A DNA stretch of 64,000 nucleotides from Chenopodium formosanum (GCA_024500155.1 CM044857.1:50827138-50891137), one strand, 5' to 3'. Positions 48,202 through 60,441 are shown, numbered from the stretch's first letter. A program made the numbers and translations. Notes: a model not told the origin generated them from the sequence alone.

Positions 48202-49169
48202 TAAGTGTAAACATGTACGCATACCCTAAGCTCATTGGCTTAAATTAGCTTTAATTGTATGGGTTGTATGTGGCTAGACTCTCCTTAATGATGTGTAGAA
48301 GATTTAAGCAGGATGTTATTGTTGGCTGTCATTGGTATTAGTTGTCCAGAGATAATTCTAATTTGAGTAAAAAATTTAATGCTTGTATGACTTGTTTGTT
48401 GAGTAGTAGTGTCACTTTTCCTAGCAGCACTGTGTTTTGTGAGAGCGAATCTTCATGTTAATTCTTAAGTCAATAATTCTTCAAAATTTGGCGTTTGAGG
48501 TTAGCAAATTTTGGGAGTCTTACTATAAGAAATTATCATGTGTTGTGCAATTATCAAAGTGCTCTTATCTAAAATGTTATTTGCAAACTTATTTTTGTTA
48601 TTTTTCTTTGGGGTTCTTTGGTTATATTTAATCCCCTGCCAAAACTTATTTTATGTGAAGTGCAAACTTAATGATGTCTAGAAGATTTAAGCAGGATGTT
48701 ATTGTTGGCTGTCATTGGTATCAGTTGTACTGTCCAGAGATACTTCTCACTGTAACATAGTTTAAGGGTTTTTGGAAGGGTTTTTTTTTTTTTTTTTTTA
48801 GTCAGTTATGTCTTTATTATTTGATTGAAAATACGGTTTTTTTTTTTTTTTAAACATCTTTGATTGTTTCTCAGTTTGTAATCAAATTGATTGATTTGTG
48901 ATATTTGTGGCATTTGTGTTTGTTTGGATAAATCTGGTATGCAATTGCATGTGAAAAAACATGTGTAAAAATGAGTGCCAAATGATTTTGCTATATTCTA
49001 GTAGATATTTGTTGATTTTGATGATTGTGGAATGAAAATTCAAAGATAGTTGTTGTTGAAACTAGAGAAATTGCTTTATTGCTTTTGATTTCGTGCAATA
49101 ATATGAGTAAATAGTTTAATTTTTTTTGTGTGCTAGAAGCCTACTAGTTCAATTGGTTGAGCATTGTGT

Positions 49170-49975
49170 TAAAATGTGGTCAAAATTAATATAATTACCT
49201 TATTTTTATTTTTATATGCTCCGTAGTAATTACCTTATATTAATATATATAGTAACTACTGATATAGTGACCCCATTTCTATATACAATGATTTTTAATT
49301 TTATATATAATGACCTCAGTGTAAATGTCGTAAATATTGTTATTTGTATATTTTGATTTAAGTACTTGTATTACTGAAGAATTTTACATTTGCTCTAATT
49401 TGAATGCTTTTAAGCATACTCCTTATACTTCAGACGACGTATTTATTTTTATCTTCGTCACTGAAATATATTCAATTCTTGATTCAAAATTGAATGCAAG
49501 CAAAAAGTTACAAGTCACATCATACAAATTTGAAAGTTGTTTTGCAGTTTGATACAATAAGCTTTTGGTTAACAATTTTCGATTATTTTGTTGCCTCTGT
49601 ATTCGATTTCTTTTATTGAATACTCTGTAAATGTCGTCAAAATTGATAAAGTTACTTTATTTTTATATATAGTAACCTATGTGTAAGCGTCGTCAAAATT
49701 GATATTGTTACCTTATTTTTATATATAGTGACCTGTATGTAAATGTCGTCAAAATAAATATGACTTGATATAATTACCTTAATTTTATATATAGTGACTT
49801 CTATATAAATGAGGTCAAATTGATATACTTACCCTAAGTTTATATATAGTGACCTCTATGTAATTATTTTCAAATTGATGTAGTTAAGTTACTTTTATAT
49901 ATAGTTACTCTATGTAAATTTCGTCAATTTAGATAAAATTACCTTATTTTAGTATGTAGTGACCTATAAACGATT
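49170..49975. repeat. Diverged minisatellite, unit about 62 bp
   Basis: Seven or more units share GTTACCTTATTTTTATATATAG, TGACCTCTATGTAAATGTCGTC and AAAATTGATA. Units differ by substitutions and small indels, so the array is old. Confidence 0.75.
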
Positions 49976-50100
49976 GAATTGATTATATGTAAGGTTGGAA
50001 AGATATTAGGGCTTTTAAACCGTCTGATTTTTTGTGATGATAATGAATGGTTGAGATTTGTTGTTTTCAGCATAAGCCTTATTTTCAGCGGAACCACCCC

Positions 50101-50204
<104 letters not shown>

Positions 50205-50539
50205 GTATTATTTTTAAATAAGTACATGTTATTTCATAATGTTTTAGCAAAATAACACAAGATTTAAATGAAATAACATAAAGTTTAGGCAAAATAACTT
50301 AATCGTAATTGGTATGAAGTATATGATCTAGGAGTATATAATACTAACTTGTTGCCCCAAGCTACTACTGTTGTAGACGTGTAATTGATAAATTTTTTTA
50401 TGCCTCTTCACAACTGTAATTGTCATTGTCAAAACAAAATTGAGTTTTCTCTAAGTATCTTTTTTTTTTTTTTTAAAATGAACCTTGTGGTTTGCAATTA
50501 TATAATTTTTTTTAACATAATAATAACATAGTTGATAAA

Positions 50540-50735
50540 ATGATAAGTGGCTTAGATGGTTAAATTGGCATCTTTGTTAGAAGAGGTTGAGGGTTCAGAC
50601 CTCAAATTGAAGTGAACGTAATCGGTGTCCCCAAAGTCATAAAAGTTGTTTGGAACCAAATGAGCTGACCCTACATATTAGTAATGGTATATAAACTCCT
50701 GAGAATGAATTTGGCTCAATTATTATATGGCTATT
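50540..50735 (+). mobile_element. SINE-like tRNA-derived repeat
   Basis: An A-box-like TGGCTTAGATGG (50,548-50,559) and a B-box-like GGTTCAGACC (about 50,592-50,601) have the spacing of a tRNA-type RNA polymerase III promoter, followed by a non-tRNA body. A further tRNA-like head (TAGTTCAATTGGTTGAGC) occurs near 49,145. The 3' end is not defined. Confidence 0.45.
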
Positions 50736-50743
50736 TTATAATG

Positions 50744-50930
50744 GCAAAAGCTAACGAACGTCTCGGGGGCGTTGGATAAACTAGGTAAAAGTAGAAAGAT
50801 TAAATTAAAATGAACATTAATTACACCGTTCGACGCTTGATTTGTCCTGGTTTCCCAAATTTATACCACTTTTCGTAGTATTTTAAATGTTTATCCAACG
50901 TCCCGATCACAATTTAGCATTTTGAGAATC
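50744..50930. mobile_element. MITE with about 35-bp TIR (CGTTGGATAAAC family), copy 1
   Basis: The left end reads AAAAGCTAACGAACGTCTCG...CGTTGGATAAAC. The right end, inverted, reads AAAATGCTAAATTGTGATCG...CGTTGGATAAAC. A second, one-sided copy lies at 54,380-54,535. Confidence 0.65.
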
Positions 50931-50935
50931 ATGTA

Positions 50936-51870
50936 TATTAAGGTGTTGGGATTGGGAATCTTTCACTGGGTTATCAAATCCAAATTCACCCATTACCATA
51001 ATACACACATTCGGGTCAGATTTTGTTAAATTCGTCTCCTTATAAACTTTTAAAATATTAATGTTTTATAGTTGTTACTACAAGATATAAATTAATGGTA
51101 TAAAATGAGTATTGACAAGTGTAATACTCCAAACGATGCAATAAAAAAAAAAGGAGGTAACATAGTATATAAACTGTACAATAGGTATTTGCTTTTAGAT
51201 AGCTATAAAAAGTCTAAATAAATTCAAAATTGGACTTATAAGTTCGATTTTGGACTAAGCGTCTATATGTTTTTAGATAAACTTCACGAGTTGCTCATAT
51301 ATAATAAAGAGATTAACTAATGTGAAGAAAGGGTAGCAAGTAACCAATTTATTTTCTTCTTCTATACAATATGTACTACTTATTAATATCTCAATTCAAA
51401 CCAAGAATGTTTCGACCTCCATCTAGCTGAATGATCGGTCTCAATTTGAGAGGCCTCTACTATCTGTTGGTAGAATCAATAGGTCTTCAAACCATTCAAT
51501 TTGAATGGATTCAAAATGATGTTATTGCATGGATCGGGATTATAAATTCTTCGACTAATAGTAGTATTTTTACCTTAATTAGTAATGAGGAATGAAGAGT
51601 TCAATACCACTAAGCTAGGTAAGTCATGTGGTTCTTCACCAATCACCAATCACCAATTTACTACACTGTAAGTCTTTGCTATATATGTTATGGTAAACAA
51701 AACCTACACACTTTTAAAGGCAATACTTAATGAAGATGAATAGTTTGGATCAAAATTTATCAATGTAAAGGAACGAAAATTTGCTCATCAAAAACATGCA
51801 TGAACGAGGTAAAAATCTTGCCAACAATCTTCACTTCTTCGATAATGGTTCTATTAGTCCATTTGACCAA
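50936..51870. other. AT-rich intergenic sequence
   Basis: No gene or clear repeat is seen. Confidence 0.4.
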
Positions 51871-51874
51871 TTAA

Positions 51875-51965
51875 GAGCTTGTTCTCTTCGGTTCAGTTCA
51901 GTTCAGCTCTAATCAGTTCAGTTCCTAATTTCCTTCTGTCATAAAATATTCATTTCAACAGATAT
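51875..51965 (+). mobile_element. Tourist-like MITE, 'TTCAG' family copy 4 (right end lost)
   Basis: It begins TAA|GAGCTTGTTCTC and has the family core TTCAGTTCAG...TAATTTCCTTC...CATAAAATATTCATTTC. No matching right terminus is found. Confidence 0.65.
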
Positions 51966-52029
51966 GAATTGGGTCAACTCGATTAAAATCCAGCCAAACA
52001 CAGAAAGGAATTAAATTGAAATTAACCAA

Positions 52030-52285
52030 TTAATGAATCAACGGATCAACCTTATCTTAATCAAACCGAAATCAACCCGACCCAAATTCATTTGACTCGA
52101 AATTAACCCGGTTAAACCTGTTTTTGAACCCGATCCGAATTTATCCGAACCGAACATGAACCGATCTAGAGTTGACCCGACCCATATCCAACCCAGAATC
52201 GATAGATGACCATGACCCGAATTTGACCCGACCCGAATTTGACCCGACCCAAACTCCATCCGGTTATCCGAATTGACACCTCTAC
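52030..52285 (-). repeat. GACCCGAA-rich dispersed repeat
   Basis: Degenerate repeats of ACCCGACC / CCGAATTTGACCC run through this stretch and end in GAATTGACACCTCTA. Sequence starting TAGAGGTGTCAATTCGG and running into (GGGTCGGGT)-like repeats is common at one end of plant hAT-like and other dispersed elements. The other end is not identified. Open frames at 52,038-52,366 are by-products. Confidence 0.45.
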
Positions 52286-53136
52286 CCTAAAATATGATAA
52301 AGTAACTACTCCAGCATATCTGTTTTCTCTGGCAAAACATAATAAATACAGTAGAACATCCCTCATAATTTATTAGAATCACGAAGAAGCAATGAACCTT
52401 ATAATATGTAAGCTTCATTCATATTCATAAGTACAAATTGGTTAGAATTGCATGCAGCCATATTTTCTTGCTTTGGCAGGAGGGAATGTATGGAAAAATG
52501 GCCCCATTACAAAATGATGTAAGTCTGTTAGAAATCATATACTAGTAGATTTTGCTGAGCTGTGGCAACACCGGCAAGTCTTGCAAAATTAAGTTGGTAT
52601 GAGCCAAATCTATATCACCTCCACAACTCTCTTTCTCCCGCAAAAACTTAAACATAAGCATTTTTTTTTTTTTTTGGACAGAAATCATAACCAAATTTAT
52701 GCTAACAAAAGTTTATATTCCTCTGTTCTGTTTTTATTGCACCATAAGGGGTTTATGCTTGTCAATGCATTACTTTGGCTATTAATATTTTTAATTATAC
52801 TTTTGTAAAAATTATAAAAAATTGATATTTGAAAAGTAGATTTCAAGACGAATCTAACTAGATTCCACGTGATTATGTTTTTCCTAATAAATAAATCACA
52901 AAAGGTGATTAAAGAAGATTAAGTGAATAGTGTAAAAGTCCTTATGGTGCAATAAAAGAAAAACAGTAGAAATATATTTTTATTTATTTTAAGAGTTTGG
53001 TCAATATGCATATTCATAAGTCTTTAGATTAACAATCAAATATATTGAATTATCAAATATATAATAGAAATATACACTTATTTTATTATATTTTATTTTA
53101 AATGTAACACTTCTATATATATTTGATAATTTAATA

Positions 53137-53375
53137 CTACCTTCGTGTTTTTTTAGTGTTACACTTTGACTTTTTTCAATATTCACATGATGGTTTTGAC
53201 TTGATACTAATTTTTTTTTAAAAAAATGTTATTGTATAATACATTGTCGGATTTGTCATAATGGGTATACGTAGAATAATTTTACTAACATATAATTAAA
53301 TAAATTAAGGATCAAAGTCATGTATCGACATGTATGTTTGGTCAAACGGTAATACTTTAAAAAACACTAAGGGAG
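53137..53375 (+). mobile_element. Stowaway-type MITE, about 239 bp
   Basis: Ends CTACCTTCGTGTTTTTTTAG and AAAACACTAAGGGAG are imperfect inverted repeats flanked by TA. The inner pair GTGTTACACTTTGAC / GTCAAACGGTAATACTTT extends the inversion. Confidence 0.7.
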
Positions 53376-53377
53376 TA

Positions 53378-54600
53378 TCGTATTTTATTATTTCTCACTC
53401 CCCTAAAACCCCTAGAATTGGTTTTACACACTCCGGTGTACCGTACACCCAACTAACCTAACCTAAGCAATTCTCAATGGATGATTAAAAAAATCATATA
53501 TTAGATAAAACTTTGCGTAAATACAAATGATGTATTTAAAAAAAAAAACAGAAGGAATACAATACAATAATTGCATTGGCTAAAACACTGGGGGATTATA
53601 TGAGCTAGTTGTAAAATATCTAATTATCTTACAACAAATTAAAATAACCAAACCCACTTGATTTACAGATCCAATAAACATTCTAATAACAAATTAAATT
53701 TCGAACTCCATCATATTTTTAATTCATAATTCAAATAAAACTCCAATTGGTTTCGAAATCATAATATTTAATTAATGATTATTAGAACTTTCAAATTCCA
53801 TCTCGACTTCAAAATTCAATGCTTTGAAAATCCCCATCGGGTTCGGATCTTCACCCTCCCCATTTCCCAAGACCCCAAACCCCAAACCACTTCCCACAAT
53901 TAGAAAACAACAATAAATTATCTTAAGAAAATAAAATAAAAATAATACAAGTAATAATGATAATGAATGTGTTGTACCTGTAAAATAAAATAAAATAAAA
54001 TAATGAATGTGTTGTACAAAGTTCAAAGAGCTACATATAAGAACTTAAAAATGAAAAATACAAATAAAAATATAACACTAATTACACTTTACGCGTATAT
54101 CAGGTAAATTACAGAGTAATACATTGTATCAAATTAGGAAAGATCTTAAAATGCTCCGTATAACAATAATGTGCGAACATTTACACCCAATAATTTATTT
54201 TTTTTATTTTTATTTTTTAAGAACATACCCTATAAATATTTGTTTACATATTTTTCTTTCATTAATGATATTAATAACTCAAATTGTAATAAAAGGCTAA
54301 ACCACAAAAGCTCGCTGCTCGCCTGACTACCCACTTACCTCTTATTAATCCGAATATTGTAACACCAATAAAAAAAAAGGCAAAGGCTAACGAACGCCCC
54401 GAGGCGTTGGATAAACTAGCTAAAAGTAGAAATATGAATTAAAATGAATATTAATTACACCGATCCATACGTGATTTTGTCATGCTTTCCCGAAATAATG
54501 TCATTTTAAGCAATATTTTAAAAAAGCATATGTATTTTTTATTTATTTTTTCTAGTAAATTTATTCAAAATTCTTTTGTTACAAAATCTCCCCGTATCTC
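53378..54600. other. Intergenic upstream of the POLAR-like gene
   Basis: AT-rich. It holds a one-sided copy of the CGTTGGATAAAC MITE (54,380-54,535) and a 26-bp direct repeat (AATAATGAATGTGTTGTAC at about 53,960 and 53,999). No gene is seen. Confidence 0.5.
54380..54535 (+). mobile_element. CGTTGGATAAAC MITE family, copy 2 (truncated)
   Basis: The left end AAAGGCTAACGAACGCCCCG...GGCGTTGGATAAAC and the following TAGAAA...ATTAATTACACCG match the copy at 50,744. The right inverted end is absent or decayed. Confidence 0.6.
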
Positions 54601-54605
54601 TTCCA

Positions 54606-54612
54606 TATAAAT
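54606..54612 (+). promoter_or_regulatory. TATA box of the POLAR-like gene
   Basis: TATAAAT lies 62 bp before the ATG at 54,668, giving a short leader of about 30 nt. Confidence 0.5.
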
Positions 54613-54667
54613 ATCGGAGTAGCTGCTACTGCAACAATAAATTTGATCTAGTAAACTTTCTCCAAAA

Positions 54668-57362
54668 ATGCGGCTGGTAAACACCACAAACAGCGGCGGA
54701 GAAGGAAATCGTACGAAGACGGCGAAATCCCGGCGAGAAGAAGGTATAATTACGGCCGCCGGAGAAGACGAAGAAGATTGTAGAACAGTGTGTTACTCTC
54801 CCGCACGTGTGGTGGTTTATCGGTTGCTTGCCATCGCCAGAAAATGTCGTAACGGTGGAAGGAGAGAGAAAGTTCAGATCAGTGACGAATTTTCGCCGGA
54901 GATTTCACGGCGGAAGCCCGATGACCGCCGGAGAATCAATGTTTCAGGTGACTTTTAAATTTAATGAATTATTATGATTTAAAATGTTTACGATTTCTCG
55001 ATTAGTAGAATTATAGCTCACTTAATTACGTTTATCATGTTAAATTGAAAGAGTGGCGAATTGATTTTTTACCTGAGTAGATATATTTAAAATAATTCAT
55101 TCTTTACTTGTGAAAAATTAAATTAATACTTGTATGAAGATTGAAGAAGAAGAACGTATTGTTTTAGGAAATGTATTCAATTGCTCATAGTTAGCCTTCA
55201 TAATGCATATGCCATTTTACAAAGAAAAAAAATCCAGAACTTAAAAAATATGTACTTCGTAGCATATAATATTATTACCATTATTTGACGTAGTCACCAT
55301 TTTAGGAAATGTATATAATCTTTATTGTTACGGAGTAGTTCTTAAGGTGTAGTATATATCCTTCTAAAATTTTGAAATTTCTGCTATGCAAAAACTATAA
55401 TTATAGTTGTACTATGAAGATGTACGGACCAACTGTATTCTAATCTAGTGCACTTTTTGTATTCTATTGTTTCAATCAAATTACATTTTAAAGTCGCAAA
55501 CAACACTTGCAATTTATATTTGATGTGGTAGTTTAGGCAGAATTTTGTAAGGTTTTGGCCCTTTTAGGTGAACAAAAGCCTAGGCATAACTCGCAAAAGG
55601 GAAGAAGCAAAAGCACATACTTGTATATAGTTGAACCTACGTGCGACCATGCAGGCTTACAGTTGCAATGATCTTTGACTTATTGAATAAGTTGTCTAAT
55701 TGAGTCCAAGGGGTGCCTTAATCATACAAAACAGAGGAAACAGAGACCCATAAAAGCACAATTTATGCTGCTGCCATGATCTTTGAATTCGCATCTTATA
55801 CTGTCAAGATAGGTGATATATTTACTCCTAAAATGTATGTTCAATCTGTTTCCAAGCTAGTAAAGGGGTTATAGACTTGGGTGCTTTTGTTTAGAAAAAA
55901 GTTATACATCATATTATCGTAATTAGATAAATTAGTATGTATTGAACAATAGCTGCATGTTATATAGAGTGATAGTGTGATGTTCTGAAAGTAAATTTCA
56001 ATTTTCTGTTAGGACTTCAAAGTCAGGAGATGAGCTTCAATTTGACCGCAGGACTTGGGTTGCTATCCCTTATTGCTGCTAGCAAAACTGAGCTCGATAA
56101 AACAGTGGAATTGCGTAAGCAAATGGAATTCTTTTTAGAAAGTTTCAAAGTGGGAAACCAAAGCAAAGGCACGACCCCAAAACCATCTTATTCTGATAAT
56201 GCATATGCTGTGAGCACTACCATGGACAACCTTAGTAATTACTCCGTGGAGGATCATGCACTTAGCCAACAAGGACCTGGAAACACTTATGCATGTGCTC
56301 CACACTGTTACATCCATCAGAAAGAGGAGTTTGTGGAAGGTATAAATCACCTTGAGGCAGAATTAGCTGCTGAATTAGATCGAATGCAGCTTGATGTAGA
56401 TTCAGGAGGGTATATGGAGACAGGAGAGTCATCAGAATTACAAGAGGAAGTTACTGAGGTATACAACTTTGACTCTCTGTGTGCCTTGGGGTTTCGGAAT
56501 ATTTACTTTATTATGCTCTTGAATACATTCTGTGTTCTGTAATTTCTTCTGATGCGTATATATCATTATTACTGGCAGCCTACATATGTATAGAGTATTC
56601 TATAGTATAGGCTGGTGTGCTAGGTTGTGCCGTTGTGGAATTAATTTGTCTACGGTTGTTTTAGCACTGAATATCTGGATTTACATCTCATTTATCAAGA
56701 GCATCGTAATTTTGTATGATAATAGTGCTAGTTGTGGCCCTGTGATTTGTGTTATATTGATATGCTGTCTCTAAACATATATGTCAAAGATTCCATGGCC
56801 TGCAAACTTAAACCAAAACACTTTTGAGACGATTCAATTGTTTGCACTAGTCTTTCTTGTCAATTATAGTGTATAAATTTGCAATATATGTGCCTTGTGA
56901 AGTTCTATACTTGGGAGATAAATCATACTCTGTACCTTGAAACATTTTCTAGTGTTATGTCATGTCTTCTGCTGCCTGCACTTCTGAACACCTGAAAAAA
57001 TACTACATAAAATCGTTTATTCATTAGCTTCAGTAACTTTGTAATTGACTGCTGGAACATCAATTTGACAGATACCCTCTGAAAACACTGCTATTGGAAG
57101 TGTTAACATGAGCACCGGAGAAGTTATTGACCCCCAGTATGTTGACAACACAGAGTTTTGTGGTGTTCCTCCTCTTGAACTTGAGAGACGATTACATGAG
57201 GTACTTGAAACAAGACAAGAAGAACGGATAAAAGAACTTGAAGCTCATCTAGAACGCATGTCGAAAAAGCTTCAGGAAAAGGAGGTAGAAGTCACTTGGT
57301 GGAAAGATACTGCCAAGCTTATTTCCAAGCAAGTCCCTGAATCATCCCGTGCCTTGAGGTAA
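54668..57362 (+). CDS. POLAR-like protein, 3 exons, 338 aa
   Basis: Exons: 54668-54947, 56013-56458, 57072-57362 (stop TAA 57,360-57,362); junctions are GT-AG and the frame is continuous. The N-terminus (1-93) is basic and low-complexity. Exon 2 opens with GLQSQEMSFNLTAGLGLLSL then IAASKTELDKTVELRKQME, and later has an acidic coiled coil (HLEAELAAELDRMQLD). Exon 3 holds PPLELERRLHEVLETRQEER and a long coiled coil ending KEVEVTWWKDTAKLISKQVP. This order (hydrophobic GLGLL helix, ELEAELxxELxRM, ELExRLHEVLExRQEERIKELE, WWKDTA) matches plant POLAR/POLAR-like proteins, which localise to the cortex of asymmetrically dividing cells; Arabidopsis POLAR scaffolds BIN2 kinase with BASL. The biochemical role here is inferred from the family. 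The last codons AGG TAA overlap a possible splice donor (see findings). Confidence 0.75.
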
Positions 57363-58129
57363 AAGTTGCACATTAAACTACATTCTATCATCTGACATTC
57401 ACGATTGATATGTATATTCTTGCAAACTTACGGAAAATTGATGTTTTGCAGGTAGGTTTCCGATTATAGCTTGTTAATTATGATGGATATATTGCAAAAT
57501 AATTGGACCTATGGCTAAAATGCTGCTCATCAAAAGGATTTTAGCTGTTTGAAATCCCTGCAGTTTTTGTAAATATTATCCTACTGTCAATATTTGCCTT
57601 TTTGCTAGATTTTCCAGTTTCCTATTATGCTGTTTGAGCAGACCTGAACTTTTGTTTTTAATGACATAAATGATTCTAGTAATGCTTGATTGATCTCTTA
57701 ATTCGGATTCATCAAGCAATCACAGACATGATTATTATTCTCTACTCTAGTACCGTGTCTTATATTTTAGTTTTAGTTTTTTATTTTATTTTATTTTGTT
57801 ATGTGGATTTGGGCTGCTTTAAATGTTTATATATTGGTCAACTTAAGATAAAAAGCCCAAACAGGAAGAGAGTAAAAAGTTGGTGTCCAACCACTCCCCC
57901 AAATTGTCCGTATAAGCTTTAAAATTAAAAAAAAAAATAAGTAAATATATTTGCCAAATTACGTCAATTTTAAACTTTTATCGGCTTGTAGAATTTGTCA
58001 AAAATAATATCTGTACTTAGTCTATACTTATTTTATTAATAGTTTGAATAGTATTGAAATGCATTCATTTCCTTTGCATTGACTTGATCTATGATATTAT
58101 CGGAGTGAAACCAGGGATCTAAAGAACAA
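57363..58129. other. Intergenic, 3' side of the POLAR-like gene
   Basis: An acceptor-like TTTTGCAG at about 57,451 suggests a 3' UTR intron of the upstream gene. The rest is AT-rich with no gene seen. Confidence 0.45.
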
Positions 58130-58779
58130 TAGAGACTAGGCTATATTAGTAACAAGTAAATCCTTTATTTGTAATATAAATATATAATTTTCTATTTTAT
58201 AGAAAGTCAAAATCTCCAAAATACTTGGAGATAAACACCAATTACAAGGTATGAGACAACCCAAAAAGCATTTAAGCATTGAGCATTTATTTGTAAAAGC
58301 GGAATTTCTTTCCATCCATGTATAATTACAACTTCGGAAAGTAGGATTTAAGAAATAGGTTCTTACAGGAAACCTTTTAGATGAATAAGATCCATATTCT
58401 GGATCCATTTGGTTCTTTTGATTCTTGCTCGAGCCGGATGATGAAAAATTCTCATGTCCGGTTCTTTCGGGGGATGAATCGAATCTCTAAGAAAAGAATT
58501 CACCTATCCTAATAACAAAAAAAACCCGACTTGAATGATCCTGTATTAAGGGCTAAAGGCATGGGGCATCATTATTACGGGGAGCCCGCATGGCCTAATG
58601 ATCTTTTATATATTTTTCCTGTAGTAATTTTAGGTACTATTGCATGTAACGTAGGCTTGGCAGTTTTAGAACCATCAATGATTGGTGAGCCGGTGGATCC
58701 ATTTGCAACCCCTTTGGAAATATTATCTGAATGGTATTTTTTTCCTGTATTTCAAATACTTCGTACAGTACCAAATAAG
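58130..58779 (+). pseudogene. petD: Nuclear plastid insertion: petD intron 3' part and partial exon 2
   Basis: From about 58,130 to 58,521 the sequence corresponds to the 3' part of the plastid petD group II intron. From about 58,522 it reads petD exon 2 (subunit IV of cytochrome b6f): KPDLNDPVLRAK, GEPAWPNDLLYIFPVVILG, GLAVLEPSMIGEP, FPVFQILRTVPNK, then it diverges at about 58,779. The family sequence LRAKLAKGMG is LRAKGMG here, a 9-bp in-frame loss. Changes such as EPVDP for EPADP and LSEW for LPEW fit C-to-T decay. It lacks the rest of exon 2 and any nuclear promoter or transit peptide, so it is an inert plastid-to-nucleus insertion about 2.4 kb from the telomere array. Confidence 0.9.
58431..58464 (+). 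ncRNA. Group II intron domain V relic (petD intron)
   Basis: A 34-nt hairpin starting GAGCCGGATGATG and ending CATGTCCGGTTC has the shape and conserved ends of group II domain V (GAGCC...GGTTC). It lies about 58 nt before the exon 2 start, as expected. It is part of the plastid insertion and not functional here. Confidence 0.8.
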
Positions 58780-58875
58780 TATTTGAAAACAAACACCCCA
58801 TTTGTCACGTGTCCTCCTTTCATTATGCATTTCTTCATAATCGTTTTCTTTTATTGACTTTCATTTTTGATTTTA

Positions 58876-58902
58876 CTAAATGAAACCCGTGCGATGCACG
58901 AT
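58876..58902 (-). mobile_element. Possible Helitron 3' terminus, minus strand
   Basis: Read on the minus strand, the hairpin CGTGC-ATC-GCACG is followed by GGTTTCATTTAG|T, a one-base variant of CTAG|T. It lies about 100 bp beyond the plastid insertion. The variant terminal motif lowers confidence. Confidence 0.35.
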
Positions 58903-59077
58903 TTGTTTGAATTTTGTAAAATAATTTATTTATGTATTTATGTGTTAAAATTTGTTATATATTTACATAAAATCTATTAACTATTACTAAAATAAAACAT
59001 GTTGATGTCATCAACTCCTAAAATGTTTTATGTGTCAAGCTTTATTAAAAATTTTTCCTCCAAATTTACATATGATG

Positions 59078-59112
<35 letters not shown>

Positions 59113-60440
59113 CTTTTCATTTTATTTGCTATAAACTGGAACCAAGTAGGTATGAAACTAAAAATCCGAACCTAACTTTGACATCAATATTGTTGTGCTT
59201 CCACTCTAAATGTATAAGTGAATTAAATAATGCTATATTTTAAACGAAGTAAATATTATTATATAGCATTAAATTATAATAGTAAATATTTTCAACAACA
59301 TAGTAAATATTATTATATAGCATTAAATTATAATCATTTAAAAAAAAAAAAGAATGATGTACATGTTTTTTTTTTTTTAAATATTTATAGAGTAACAAAC
59401 TTTATTTTTACAAAATAAAAAGCGAGCTAAGTCATGTTAAAAAGTTATCAACAACAAAAGATATAAAAGAAATATAAAAAAATTGTTTATCACCACCGTG
59501 CAATGGGCGGGTTCTAATCTAGTTGCTAATATCAAAAGATAATATTTTATATTTAATTAATTTAAATTTAAAAATCTCATTTGCCAATTTTGTTTATGTG
59601 ACATTTGAATTATTTAATTCTAAAAGAAATTAATGATCACTTATTTCGTTGGCTACCAATAAAATTTAAAATCCTACATGGTGCTCTAAGAAAATTAAAT
59701 CCTATGTAGCTCTCTAAAAACTCGGAAAAAAAAAATCCCCTTTATGTATATACTAGACTAACTTTTTTTTTTTTTTTTTTTTTTTTAGATTAAAACCTAT
59801 GTTTATTGATTCTCTACTTTATTTTTTAAATAAACTAAATATATTATAAATGAATCTTATTTTAAATAACACTTTAAAACGGATTTTATAGTGAAAATAG
59901 AATAGAGTTAGAGGATATTTATTAAAAGAGTTAGAGGATATTTATTAAAAGTTATAATTAATTTTGTATATATGAAATATTAGAAGTATATCAATAGTAA
60001 AACTCTATATAACATTTATATCATAAAAAAAAATATTTAAAATTCACTTACTTAGCATCATATATGTCACAATAATATTTGCCAAGTGTCGCTGTCTCGT
60101 GGCCTGGCTGCGAGACCGGCTTTATTTATTAATGATATGACATTAGATTTGTCATTAGTTATTCATTTGATGAAAAATGACAACTATAATTTTTAAAATT
60201 GGATAGCTGTGATTTAATGGTTTTTGAACTATTTATGAAAGTTAAAATTATTTAAAATTCATTTTCCTTATTTTAAGAATTTAATTTAAATTTTCAAAAA
60301 TTAAAATAGCTCTTAAATTTGTAACCTTCTCTTTAATTCAACATATTGAATTCCTTTAATGTTTTCCACTTCTCCCTCCATATTTCAAATTCAATTTGAT
60401 TGAATATGTTATTTAATTCATTGATCCTTATCATCTACTC
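58903..60440. other. AT-rich subtelomeric sequence
   Basis: No gene is seen. It contains T runs (59,080-59,110; 59,764-59,787), a duplicated AAATATTATTATATAGCATT segment (about 59,252 and 59,303) and a Helitron-like end (59,496-59,522). Confidence 0.5.
59496..59522 (+). mobile_element. Helitron-like 3' terminus
   Basis: A GC-rich foldback CCGTGCAATGGGCGG (stem with mismatches) is followed by GTTCTAATCTAG|T, the same layout as the ends at 9468 and 20,676. Confidence 0.5.
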
Positions 60441-60441
60441 T

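Noticed and set aside
56586..56774. 62-aa frame after POLAR-like exon 2
   Set aside because: Lies in the second intron of the gene; no conserved features.
58531..58857. Functional petD gene
   Set aside because: Truncated exon 2, in-frame deletion and missing N-terminus; a nuclear plastid insertion.
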